DNA of 14,035 nucleotides, taken from DATFFO01 sp035250025. GTDB lineage: Bacteria > Actinomycetota > Acidimicrobiia > Spongiisociales > ZC4RG35. The stretch covers positions 1-14,035 of the forward strand of contig DATFFO010000203.1 in assembly GCA_035250025.1 (NCBI GenBank), written 5' to 3'. A model generated the notes under the pieces. It worked only from the letters and a program-made list of their open reading frames with translations. It ran no database searches and had not been told where the DNA came from. Below, piece after piece: positions 7,711 through 14,035 of the stretch (the first letter of the stretch is position 1; every line of letters begins with the position of its first letter). Position numbers and translations under genes: made by a program.

Positions 7711-9140
7711 CGACCCAGGCATCGCCGATCACGTCGCTCGTGACGGCGTTCGTGGGAGAGCTACGAGCAGCGGGGGTGCCGGTTTCCATGGTCGAGACGA
7801 TCGACGCCATGCGCGCCCTCGAGGTCGCCGACATCGGTGACCGCGAGGCTCTGCGGGCGACGCTGGCCGCGACATTGGTCAAGGCGGAACGGCACCTGGA
7901 AGCCTTCGACACCGCCTTCGATGTCTTCTTCGCCCTGGCACCCAGTGGCTCGGTCGAGGCGGCGTCGAGGCAAGGCGTGGGTCCCGGCGCCACCGGTGAT
8001 GGGGGGGCGGGAGGCGAATCGGACGAATTGCGCGATGCCCTGCTGCAGGCGCTGATGGACCTCGACATGGCCGCTCTGTCGGCAGCCGTCGGCTCTGCGG
8101 TCGACCGGCTATCCGGATTCGAGAAGGGCCGTCCCGTGGGCGGCACCTACTACCTGTACCGGACGCTACGCCGCCTGGACATCGACCAACTTGAGGAGAT
8201 GCTCGCCCACGCCATGTCCTCGGAGGCGGGCGACCTCGGCGATCTGGAGCGCCGCCTTCTCGCCGAGGAGGTAGAGGCGCGCCTCGAACAGTTGAGGGAG
8301 GCGGTGAGAGATGAGATCCGTCGCCGGCTCGTGGAGGACCGCGGGAGGGAGGCGGTCGCTCGCACCCTGCGCAAGCCGCTCACCGAGGACGTCGATCTCA
8401 TGCATGCCACCCGCCACGATCTCGAGGCGATCGAAGAGGCCATCGTCCCCCTCACCCGCAAGCTCGCCGCCCGTCTCGCCCGCCGCCGCCGAATGTTGAG
8501 AAGGGGCCGTCTGGACTTTCGCCGCACGGTCAGGCGATCTCTGGCGACGGGGGGCGTGCCCATGGATCCGCAATTCCGCTCTCCCCGTCCCCACCGGCCC
8601 GAGGTGTTCCTCCTGTGTGACATCTCCGGCTCAATGGCGACGTTCGCCCGCTTCACCCTCCAGTTCACGTATGCGATGTCGACCCAGTTCTCGAAGCTGC
8701 GATCGTTCGCTTTCATCGACACTGTCGACGAGGTCACCGACTTCTTCGGTCCGGGAACCGACTTCCCCAGTGCCCTGGCTCGAATCGCCACCGAGGCCGA
8801 AGTAGTTCTCCACGACGGGCACTCCGATTACGGGACCGCTTTTGCCGGTTTTGTGGAGCGGTTCGGCAGAGAGGTCACACCGCGCTCAACCGTGATCATC
8901 ACCGGCGATGCCCGCAACAACTATCGCCAGCCCCAAGACGACATGCTGGGCGAGATCTCTCGGAAGGCTCGGTCGGTCTATTGGCTCAATCCCGAGCCGA
9001 AGAGCTACTGGGACACGGGCGACTCGGTGATGGGCCGATACGCCCCTTGGTGCCAGGGGGTCTACGAGGTGCGCACACTGCGACAGTTGGAGGCGTTCGT
9101 GGAGGAACTCAGCCTTCCCACCGCGGCGGGCCGGATGTGA
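7707..9140 (+). CDS. VWA domain-containing protein, CoxE-like
   Basis: This is a 477-residue partner of the MoxR ATPase. The N-terminal half is alpha-helical and charged, with a flexible Gly-rich stretch near 88-104 and long Arg/Glu-rich helices around 180-275. The C-terminal half is a von Willebrand A domain with a complete-looking MIDAS: DISGSM (305-310), a Thr in SDYGTAF (about 377) and Asp in IITGDARNN (about 401). The match is to CoxE-type proteins, known from CO dehydrogenase maturation clusters, but no cox structural genes are present, so the name refers to the fold only. It starts at a TTG overlapping the moxR stop. No signal peptide or membrane segment is seen, so it is probably cytosolic. 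Likely role, inferred: a MoxR-dependent metal-site or complex-assembly factor. Confidence 0.92.
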   Translation: MTTQASPITSLVTAFVGELRAAGVPVSMVETIDAMRALEVADIGDREALRATLAATLVKAERHLEAFDTAFDVFFALAPSGSVEAASRQGVGPGATGDGGAGGESDELRDALLQALMDLDMAALSAAVGSAVDRLSGFEKGRPVGGTYYLYRTLRRLDIDQLEEMLAHAMSSEAGDLGDLERRLLAEEVEARLEQLREAVRDEIRRRLVEDRGREAVARTLRKPLTEDVDLMHATRHDLEAIEEAIVPLTRKLAARLARRRRMLRRGRLDFRRTVRRSLATGGVPMDPQFRSPRPHRPEVFLLCDISGSMATFARFTLQFTYAMSTQFSKLRSFAFIDTVDEVTDFFGPGTDFPSALARIATEAEVVLHDGHSDYGTAFAGFVERFGREVTPRSTVIITGDARNNYRQPQDDMLGEISRKARSVYWLNPEPKSYWDTGDSVMGRYAPWCQGVYEVRTLRQLEAFVEELSLPTAAGRM

Positions 9141-9172
9141 GAAGAACTCAACTCCGAGCCGCGGGCGTCCGA

Positions 9173-9178
9173 TACTCT
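9173..9178 (+). promoter_or_regulatory. Possible -10 element ahead of the receiver gene
   Basis: TACTCT fits the TANNNT -10 pattern and sits in the 89-base gap between the VWA gene and the receiver gene, about 50 bases before the TTG start. No good -35 is visible about 17 bases upstream. It suggests the receiver may be transcribed independently of moxR-vwa. Weak evidence. Confidence 0.25.
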
Positions 9179-9229
9179 GGCGAGTGGCGACCTGCCCCAT
9201 TCTTTTAACGACGAGCAGCGAGGTGTGGC

Positions 9230-9595
9230 TTGGGTCAGCGAATTCTGGTGATCGAAGACTCGGCGGTGATTCGCCGGCTGATCGAGGTGTGCCTGCGGGC
9301 GGCCGATCTCGAGATCATCACCCGAGAAGACGGACCGACCGGCCTCGAAGCCGTCACCTCCGAGTCGCCTGACCTGGTCGTGCTCGATATCGGCCTGCCC
9401 CGCATGGACGGCTGGGAGGTCCTGGCCAAGGTCCGGGCCGACGAGACAGTCCGGTCGACGCCTGTCGTGGTCCTGACCGCTCATGCCGAGGAGGAATCCC
9501 GGCGCCGGGCCGACGAGGGAGGGGCCGACGCTTTCGTCACCAAGCCCTTCCAGCCCAACGAATTCCGCAAGACAGTCCTCGACCTCCTCGAGTAG
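9230..9595 (+). CDS. Stand-alone response regulator receiver protein (CheY-like)
   Basis: A 121-residue single-domain receiver with no output domain. All key positions are present: acidic pocket E9/D10, phospho-acceptor D53 (LVVLDIGLPRMDGWEVL), switch T83 in LTAHA, and K105 in TKPF. It should be phosphorylated by a histidine kinase and act by protein contact, but no kinase is in the window and its partner is unknown. The TTG at 9230 is chosen because the typical QRILVIEDS start follows at once and GAGGTG (9220-9225) lies just upstream. It is the third consecutive gene with a TTG start. It follows the VWA gene by 89 bases, with a possible own promoter, and faces gap convergently. Confidence 0.94.
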   Translation: MGQRILVIEDSAVIRRLIEVCLRAADLEIITREDGPTGLEAVTSESPDLVVLDIGLPRMDGWEVLAKVRADETVRSTPVVVLTAHAEEESRRRADEGGADAFVTKPFQPNEFRKTVLDLLE

Positions 9596-9603
9596 TCGGA
9601 GCC

Positions 9604-9630
9604 GGTGGGTAGGGGGGCATCGCACCCACC
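9604..9630. terminator. Possible bidirectional terminator hairpin between receiver gene and gap
   Basis: GGTGGGT (9604-9610) is exactly complementary to ACCCACC (9624-9630) across a 13-nt GC-rich loop. It lies in the 71-bp convergent gap between the receiver gene and gap. There is no T tract on either side, so intrinsic termination is uncertain. Confidence 0.35.
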
Positions 9631-9666
9631 ACCGCGAACTGTCGGCCCAGGCGTCAGTGAGCCGAT

Positions 9667-10694
<1,028 letters not shown>

Positions 10695-10695
<1 letters not shown>

Positions 10696-11717
10696 CAGGA
10701 GTCCTTTCGAAGCTGGGCACCCAGGCGTTCCAGCACCTCGACGACGCGGGCGGAATACCCCCAGCCGTTGTTGAACCAGGTGATGGTCTTGACCATGGTG
10801 TCGGCCATGACCATCGTCGACAGCGAGTCGAAGACGCCGGAGTAGGTCGCCGACTTCACGTCGGACGAGACGATGGGATCGGTCACGTATTCGAGGATCC
10901 CGCCATACTGCTCGGAGGCGGCGGTGGCGATCGCCTCGTTGACGGCGTCTTTGCTCGTTGGCTGGCTCGTAATGGTGACGAGATCCACGGTCGAGCCGTC
11001 GGGCACAGGAACATTCAAGGCAACGGCCGACAGCTTGCCGGCCAGTTCAGGCATCACCTGCGTGACGATGTCGGGAGAATTGGTCTGCTCGGGGATGATG
11101 TTTTCCCCCGCAGCGCGGCTCGTGCGGAAGCCCTCGCTGGGAACGTCGGCCAGCCTTCCCGAATTGGACATGGCGTGGACCGTCGTCCAGAAGGCCCGCT
11201 CGATGCCGAAGCGCTCGTTGATGGTGCGTAGGACCGGGGCGATGGCGTTGGACGTGTTCGAACCCAGAGCCACGATCCTGGGAGCGTCGTCGAGTACGTG
11301 GTCGTTGATGCCGACCAGCACCATCGGCAGGTCGCCGGCCTCTTCGGGGCTCGACGTCACCACCACGGCCTGGGCACCGTTGTCGAGATGGCCCTGGTTG
11401 ACAGCAGCGCTGCGGTATCGGGTGGTCGCCTCGACGACCAGGTCGACTCCGTGGTCGCCCCAGGGAGCGTCCCCGGGCTCCTTGGCATTCAGGAAGGCGA
11501 CCTTGCGCCCGTCTGCAGTCAACACGTCGTCGGCGTAGGAGACCTCTCCGGGGTAGCGGCCGTAGATCGAGTCGTACTTGAGGAGGTAGGCGAGGCCGGA
11601 GGGGTCGTCGACATCGGAGATGGCGCCAACCTCCAGGTCGGGATGCTCACGAAGCAGGCGAAAGACATTGCGGCCGATGCGGCCGAATCCCATGAGGCCC
11701 ACGCGCAATTTGGTCAT
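10695..11717 (-). CDS. GAPDH-family paralogue lacking catalytic Cys (predicted pseudoenzyme)
   Basis: This 340-residue protein aligns over its whole length with the adjacent GAPDH: Rossmann GFGRIGRNVF, SDVDD after strand 2, LAYLLKYDS, TTVHAMSN, RAAGENIIP, PVPDGSTVDL and NNGWGYSARVV. The active-site segment reads ALGSNTSNAIAP where GAPDH has SNASCTTNC, so nucleophile C154 is Asn (AAC, bases 11256-11258) and C158 is Ala. The phosphate-site Gly213 and substrate Arg235 are both Asn. H181 is kept. The frame is intact with no stops, so it is not a decayed pseudogene. The start is the ATG with AGGA (11725-11728 complement) 7 bases upstream. Coupled to gap by a TGATG overlap. Function unknown; possibly a structural or regulatory GAPDH partner, or a dehydrogenase with different chemistry. 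Confidence 0.9.
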
Positions 11718-11729
11718 GTACCGGTCCTA

Positions 11730-11745
11730 TTGGAGTGGACTCCAA
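11730..11745. promoter_or_regulatory. 16-bp palindrome, candidate operator of the GAPDH-pair operon
   Basis: TTGGAGTGGACTCCAA consists of two perfect 7-bp arms around a central GG. It lies directly upstream of the ribosome site and 12 bases before the start of the pseudo-GAPDH gene. A weak -10-like TAGCCT on the minus strand (11744-11749) overlaps its edge, so a bound regulator could block transcription. The 2-base centre makes it a better DNA-binding site than an RNA hairpin. The regulator is unknown. Confidence 0.5.
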
Positions 11746-11861
11746 GGCTAGAGACTTCCCCCGGATGGCGGCAGTCGCCGGTCAAGGAGGTCGCCCCGTC
11801 GACCCCCTTCCGTTCGGCAGCCCGGGCGCGTACCTTGGCGGCGGGAGGGGAGAGGAGTGAG

Positions 11862-12306
11862 GTGGTCGCCGCCGTGATGTGGCTCATGTCGGGGCTGGTC
11901 TGCCTCTCGCCGCCCGTGCCCGGCCAGGTGGTGGCGTCATTCGCCCCGGCTGGAGCCTATGCCGGCCATTGGGGGGTCGACCTCGCTGCCGAACCAGGCT
12001 CGCCGGTGGCTGCCCCCTTGGACGGAGCCGTCACCTTCGCGGGCACCGTGGCGGGGATGCGGACGGTCACGATCATGTCGGGGGAGGTGAAGGTCTCTGT
12101 GTCCTACCTCCAGTCGCTCGATGTCGCCGCCGGCGAGGCCGTGCGGCGCGGGGACACGTTGGGGACGTCGGGTGCCGCCCATGGACGTGGCGCTCTCCAC
12201 CTCTCGGTGCGCATCGGCGGATCGTACGTCGATCCGGCGCCGTTTCTGGCCTGCCAGTTCGGGTCCATCAGTGATGCCCTTCGCCTGGTTCCCTATCCTG
12301 TCGAGG
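11862..12306 (+). CDS. M23/LytM-type peptidase domain protein; no stop codon before nadD
   Basis: The short product begins with a hydrophobic, signal-peptide-like stretch (VMWLMSGLVCLS), then a LytM domain of the actinobacterial type: GHWGVDLAAEPGSPVAAPLDG (H and D metal ligands), VTFAGTVAG, and GALHLSVRIGGSYVDPAPFL. The family's HxH motif is reduced to xLH, so the second metal His is kept but the catalytic first His is Ala; as I recall, many actinobacterial members read LHWG here too. Role inferred: secreted cell-wall hydrolase or cell-wall-binding regulator. Start GTG 11862 is chosen for GAGGAG just upstream; GTG 11874 or ATG 11877 are alternatives. The domain is complete by about 12260, but the frame then has no stop until 13295, after running out of frame through nadD and in frame into rsfS. 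The end given is simply the nadD start. A lost stop or a one-base sequence error is likely. Confidence 0.62.
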
Positions 12307-12900
12307 GTGCGAATCGGACTCCTCGGCGGCACCTTCGACCCGCCCCATCTCGCCCACCTCCACATGGGAGAGGTGGCGTATCGCCAACTGGGCCTGGGAT
12401 TCGTCGTTTTCATGCCCGCCGGCGCTCCTTGGCAGAAGGCCGAGCGCCGCCAGTCCGCCGCCCGCCATCGCTGGGAGATGACCCGGCTGGCTGTCGACGA
12501 CGTCGACTACTTCGTGGCCGACGACCGCGAGGTCCACCGCGATGGGTGGACCTACACCGCCGACACACTGGCGACGTTCGATGCAGGCTTGGAGATCGTG
12601 CTCATTCTGGGGGCGGACGCCGCTCTCAACCTGCCGACGTGGGAACGTGCCGCCGACGTCATGAGTCGGGTGGAACTCGCCGTAGCCCCTCGTCCGGGAA
12701 TCGACGCCTCCGCAGTCGAGGGCAGGGTTGTCACCAACCTGTCGTGGCTCGACATGGCGCCGCTCGACCTGTCCGGCACAATGATTCGTGGCCGGGAAGC
12801 CGAGGGGAAGTCGACCCGGTTCCTGGTCCCGGATCCGGTGTGGCGCTACTTCACGGCCGAGAACCTCTATACGGATGCCTCGGCAGTCTCGGTAGGATGA
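12307..12900 (+). CDS. nadD: Nicotinate-nucleotide adenylyltransferase
   Basis: NadD joins ATP and nicotinate mononucleotide to make deamido-NAD, an essential step of NAD synthesis. From GTG 12307 the protein is 197 residues and starts directly with the nucleotidyltransferase fold: RIGLLGGTFDPPHLAHLHMG with the HxxH signature. ILGADAALNLPTWERA and the C-terminal LDLSGTMIRGR (the SxTxxR motif) are also present. No proper ribosome site precedes the GTG, but TATCCT at 12294-12299 ends 7 bases before it, consistent with leaderless transcription; alternatively translation is coupled to the M23 frame. The stop overlaps the rsfS ATG (ATGA). The order nadD-rsfS is widely conserved. Confidence 0.95.
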   Translation: MRIGLLGGTFDPPHLAHLHMGEVAYRQLGLGFVVFMPAGAPWQKAERRQSAARHRWEMTRLAVDDVDYFVADDREVHRDGWTYTADTLATFDAGLEIVLILGADAALNLPTWERAADVMSRVELAVAPRPGIDASAVEGRVVTNLSWLDMAPLDLSGTMIRGREAEGKSTRFLVPDPVWRYFTAENLYTDASAVSVG

Positions 12901-13295
12901 GCGCAACGAGACCAGGAGGACTACCCGTACAGGACTTCGAGCTGATCGCCCGCATGGCGGCAGATGCCATATACGACAAGAAGGGTTTGGACCTAGAGAT
13001 ACTGGAGGTGGGCGATCTCCTCGCCATCACGGAAGCTTTCGTGATCGCCACCGGTACCTCGCGCACCCATGTTCGCGCCGTCGCCGACGGAGTCGAGGAG
13101 GCCCTGGCCGACAAGGCCGGCCGCAAGCCGCTCCGCCGGGAGGGGGCCGACCAGGGCGAGTGGGTCCTGTTGGACTACGGCGACGTCGTCGTCCATCTCT
13201 TCCAACCCGACCAGCGCGACTACTACGGGCTCGAACGACTGTGGCGGGACGCTCCCCATATCAGCTGGGAGGAACCCGTGGCCTCCGAGGCCTGA
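12897..13295 (+). CDS. rsfS: Ribosomal silencing factor RsfS (YbeB/iojap family)
   Basis: RsfS binds ribosomal protein L14 on the 50S subunit and blocks subunit joining when nutrients are low. The 132-residue protein carries the family blocks AADAIYDKKGLDLEILEVGD, ITEAFVIATGTSRTHVRAVAD, and the hallmark GEWVLLDYGDVVVHLFQPDQRDYYGLERLWRDAP. The ATG at 12897 overlaps the nadD stop (ATGA), so translation is probably coupled. The same reading frame is open all the way back through the M23 domain; that join runs out of frame across nadD and is unlikely to be a real fusion. The tRNA-Ala gene follows 50 bases later. Confidence 0.96.
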   Translation: MSATRPGGLPVQDFELIARMAADAIYDKKGLDLEILEVGDLLAITEAFVIATGTSRTHVRAVADGVEEALADKAGRKPLRREGADQGEWVLLDYGDVVVHLFQPDQRDYYGLERLWRDAPHISWEEPVASEA

Positions 13296-13323
13296 CGGTT
13301 CGCAGTGGGGGAGCGGCGACTGG

Positions 13324-13329
13324 TAATCT
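13324..13329 (+). promoter_or_regulatory. Likely -10 element of the tRNA-Ala gene
   Basis: TAATCT, close to the TATAAT consensus, lies 16 bases before the mature tRNA 5' end and 28 bases after the rsfS stop. No good -35 is seen about 17 bases upstream. It suggests the tRNA can be transcribed on its own besides read-through from nadD-rsfS. Confidence 0.4.
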
Positions 13330-13345
13330 GAGGAACTTCCCCGAT

Positions 13346-13419
13346 GGGGCTGTAGCTCAGCCTGGCAGAGCACTTGCATGGCATGCAAGGGGTCAGGGGT
13401 TCAAATCCCCTCAGCTCCA
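13346..13419 (+). tRNA. tRNA-Ala, anticodon GGC
   Basis: A full cloverleaf can be drawn. The acceptor stem GGGGCTG pairs with CAGCTCC and includes the G3:U70 pair that defines alanine tRNAs. The D arm is GCTC/GAGC, and the anticodon stem CTTGC/GCAAG holds loop ATGGCAT with anticodon GGC at 13383-13385 as part of the loop GGC triplet. The T arm is AGGGG-TTCAAAT-CCCCT, and the discriminator is A at 13419. CCA is not encoded. It reads GCC and GCU codons. Confidence 0.97.
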
Positions 13420-13426
13420 CCTCGCG

Positions 13427-13450
13427 AACCGCCTGGTCACAGGCGGTTTT
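13427..13450 (+). terminator. Intrinsic terminator of the tRNA-Ala transcript
   Basis: A perfect 9-bp stem AACCGCCTG / CAGGCGGTT closes a GTCA tetraloop and is followed directly by further T residues (TTTT in total at 13447-13450). It begins 7 bases after the tRNA end, the classic position for a rho-independent terminator. Confidence 0.8.
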
Positions 13451-13704
13451 CGCCGTTTCAGAGGTCGGGCGTTACGACCCTGGATCCGTTCAGAGTGCGT
13501 GAGAGCCCGCGCCTGCCTGGTGTCGTAGGTCCTGCGGCCTACGACGGAAGAGTGAGTTGGAGTGCTCCACCTTCTGGGGCGGTGAAGACAAGGCCATCCC
13601 GACCGGATGTGAGGTCAGGTGGGCGACGGGCTCGGCGGCCAGGCAGCCGTGTGAAAATGAGGCATGATTCCAAAGGTCATGATTCGCACCTGTCGGAAGT
13701 CCCT
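13451..13704. other. Non-coding spacer between tRNA terminator and VOC gene
   Basis: No gene is recognised here. It contains a perfect hairpin, GTCGTAGG (13522-13529) with CCTACGAC (13538-13545) around an 8-nt loop, possibly a second terminator or a protein site. Near the VOC start it has two copies of CATGATTC (13663-13670 and 13678-13685) 15 bp apart. No convincing promoter is visible. Confidence 0.6.
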
Positions 13705-14035
13705 ATGACCAAAAGTGGGTTACTTAGGATGGACAATGTCGGCATCGTGGTGGAATCCCTCGATGACGCCATCGCTTTCTTTGCCGAGCTTGGGTTGGAG
13801 CTAGAAGGTCGGGGGATGGTTGAAGGAGAGTGGGCCGGGCGCGTCACCGGACTGGGTGACCAGCAGGTCGAAATCGCGATGATGGTTACTCCCGACGGCC
13901 ACAGTCGGCTCGAGCTTTCCCGATTTCTCACTCCACCTGTTGTCTCTGACCATCGAAACGCCGCTGTGAATGCCCTTGGCTATCTACGCGCGATGTTCAC
14001 TGTGAGTGACCTAGACGAAACTCTTGCCCGGCTGC
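13705..14035 (+). CDS. VOC (glyoxalase/bleomycin resistance/dioxygenase) family protein, N-terminal part
   Basis: The first 110 residues of a vicinal-oxygen-chelate fold protein; the 3' end lies outside the window. The start MTKSGLLRMDNVGIVVESL, followed by LDDAIAFFAELGLELEGR and VEIAMMVTPDGHSRLELSRF, matches small uncharacterised VOC proteins. The position of the usual first metal His (xDHV) is Asn (MDNV), and the usual second-half His also appears absent, while the Glu in RLELSRF is kept, so metal binding is doubtful. ATG 13705 has GGAAG (13695-13699) 5 bases upstream; ATG 13729 in the same frame is an alternative. Codons ending in T or A are clearly more frequent than in the rest of the window, which may mean a separate origin. 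Substrate unknown. Confidence 0.88.
   Translation, partial: MTKSGLLRMDNVGIVVESLDDAIAFFAELGLELEGRGMVEGEWAGRVTGLGDQQVEIAMMVTPDGHSRLELSRFLTPPVVSDHRNAAVNALGYLRAMFTVSDLDETLARL

Noticed and set aside
11298..11861. N-terminal extension of the M23 frame, antisense to the pseudo-GAPDH gene
   Set aside because: It is the reverse shadow of a well-supported gene; the ribosome site and hydrophobic N-terminus point to a start at about 11862-11877.
13346..13528. Plus-strand ORF across the tRNA with an AQPGRALAWHARGQGFKSPQLH-like peptide
   Set aside because: It is the well-known artefact of translating through a tRNA gene; the tRNA cloverleaf is complete.

Overview
The window is about 14 kb of high-GC, gene-dense bacterial chromosome. 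The gene order (RNase E/G, rplU, rpmA, obg, proB, and later nadD, rsfS) is typical of Actinomycetota. The actinobacterial-style M23 domain and frequent GTG/TTG starts fit that phylum. An Acidimicrobiia-like or uncultured lineage is my guess and is not proven by the sequence.

Layout: (1) 2-499, the 3' end of a Rne/Rng-family ribonuclease. (2) 500-896, a non-coding, hairpin-rich spacer with a perfect 90-bp tandem duplication and a related module in opposite orientation. (3) 897-3974, rplU-rpmA-obg-proB, tightly packed and with obg/proB overlapping. (4) 3945-6757 on the minus strand, a trkA-trkH potassium uptake pair whose 3' end overlaps proB tail to tail. (5) 6847-9140, a MoxR-type AAA+ ATPase coupled to a CoxE-like VWA protein, followed by a stand-alone receiver protein (9230-9595). 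(6) 9667-11717 on the minus strand, two coupled GAPDH-family genes. The promoter-proximal one lacks the catalytic cysteine and other active-site residues, while the second looks fully active. (7) 11862-13295, an M23 (LytM) domain gene, nadD and rsfS. (8) tRNA-Ala(GGC) with a clear terminator, then a spacer and the start of a VOC-family gene that runs off the end.

Functionally this is mostly housekeeping: translation and ribosome biogenesis (L21, L27, Obg, RsfS, tRNA-Ala), RNA processing, the first step of proline synthesis, NAD synthesis, glycolysis and K+ uptake. A block of about 7.9 kb (trk, moxR/vwa, receiver, gap pair, M23) lies between proB and nadD, where proA is often found in related gene orders.

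The most unusual items are the GAPDH pseudoenzyme encoded directly upstream of, and translationally coupled to, an intact GAPDH, with a 16-bp palindrome just ahead of the pair; the M23 reading frame, which has no stop before nadD and stays open, out of frame through nadD, into rsfS; the altered G4 motif of Obg; and the 90-bp repeat between the RNase gene and rplU.
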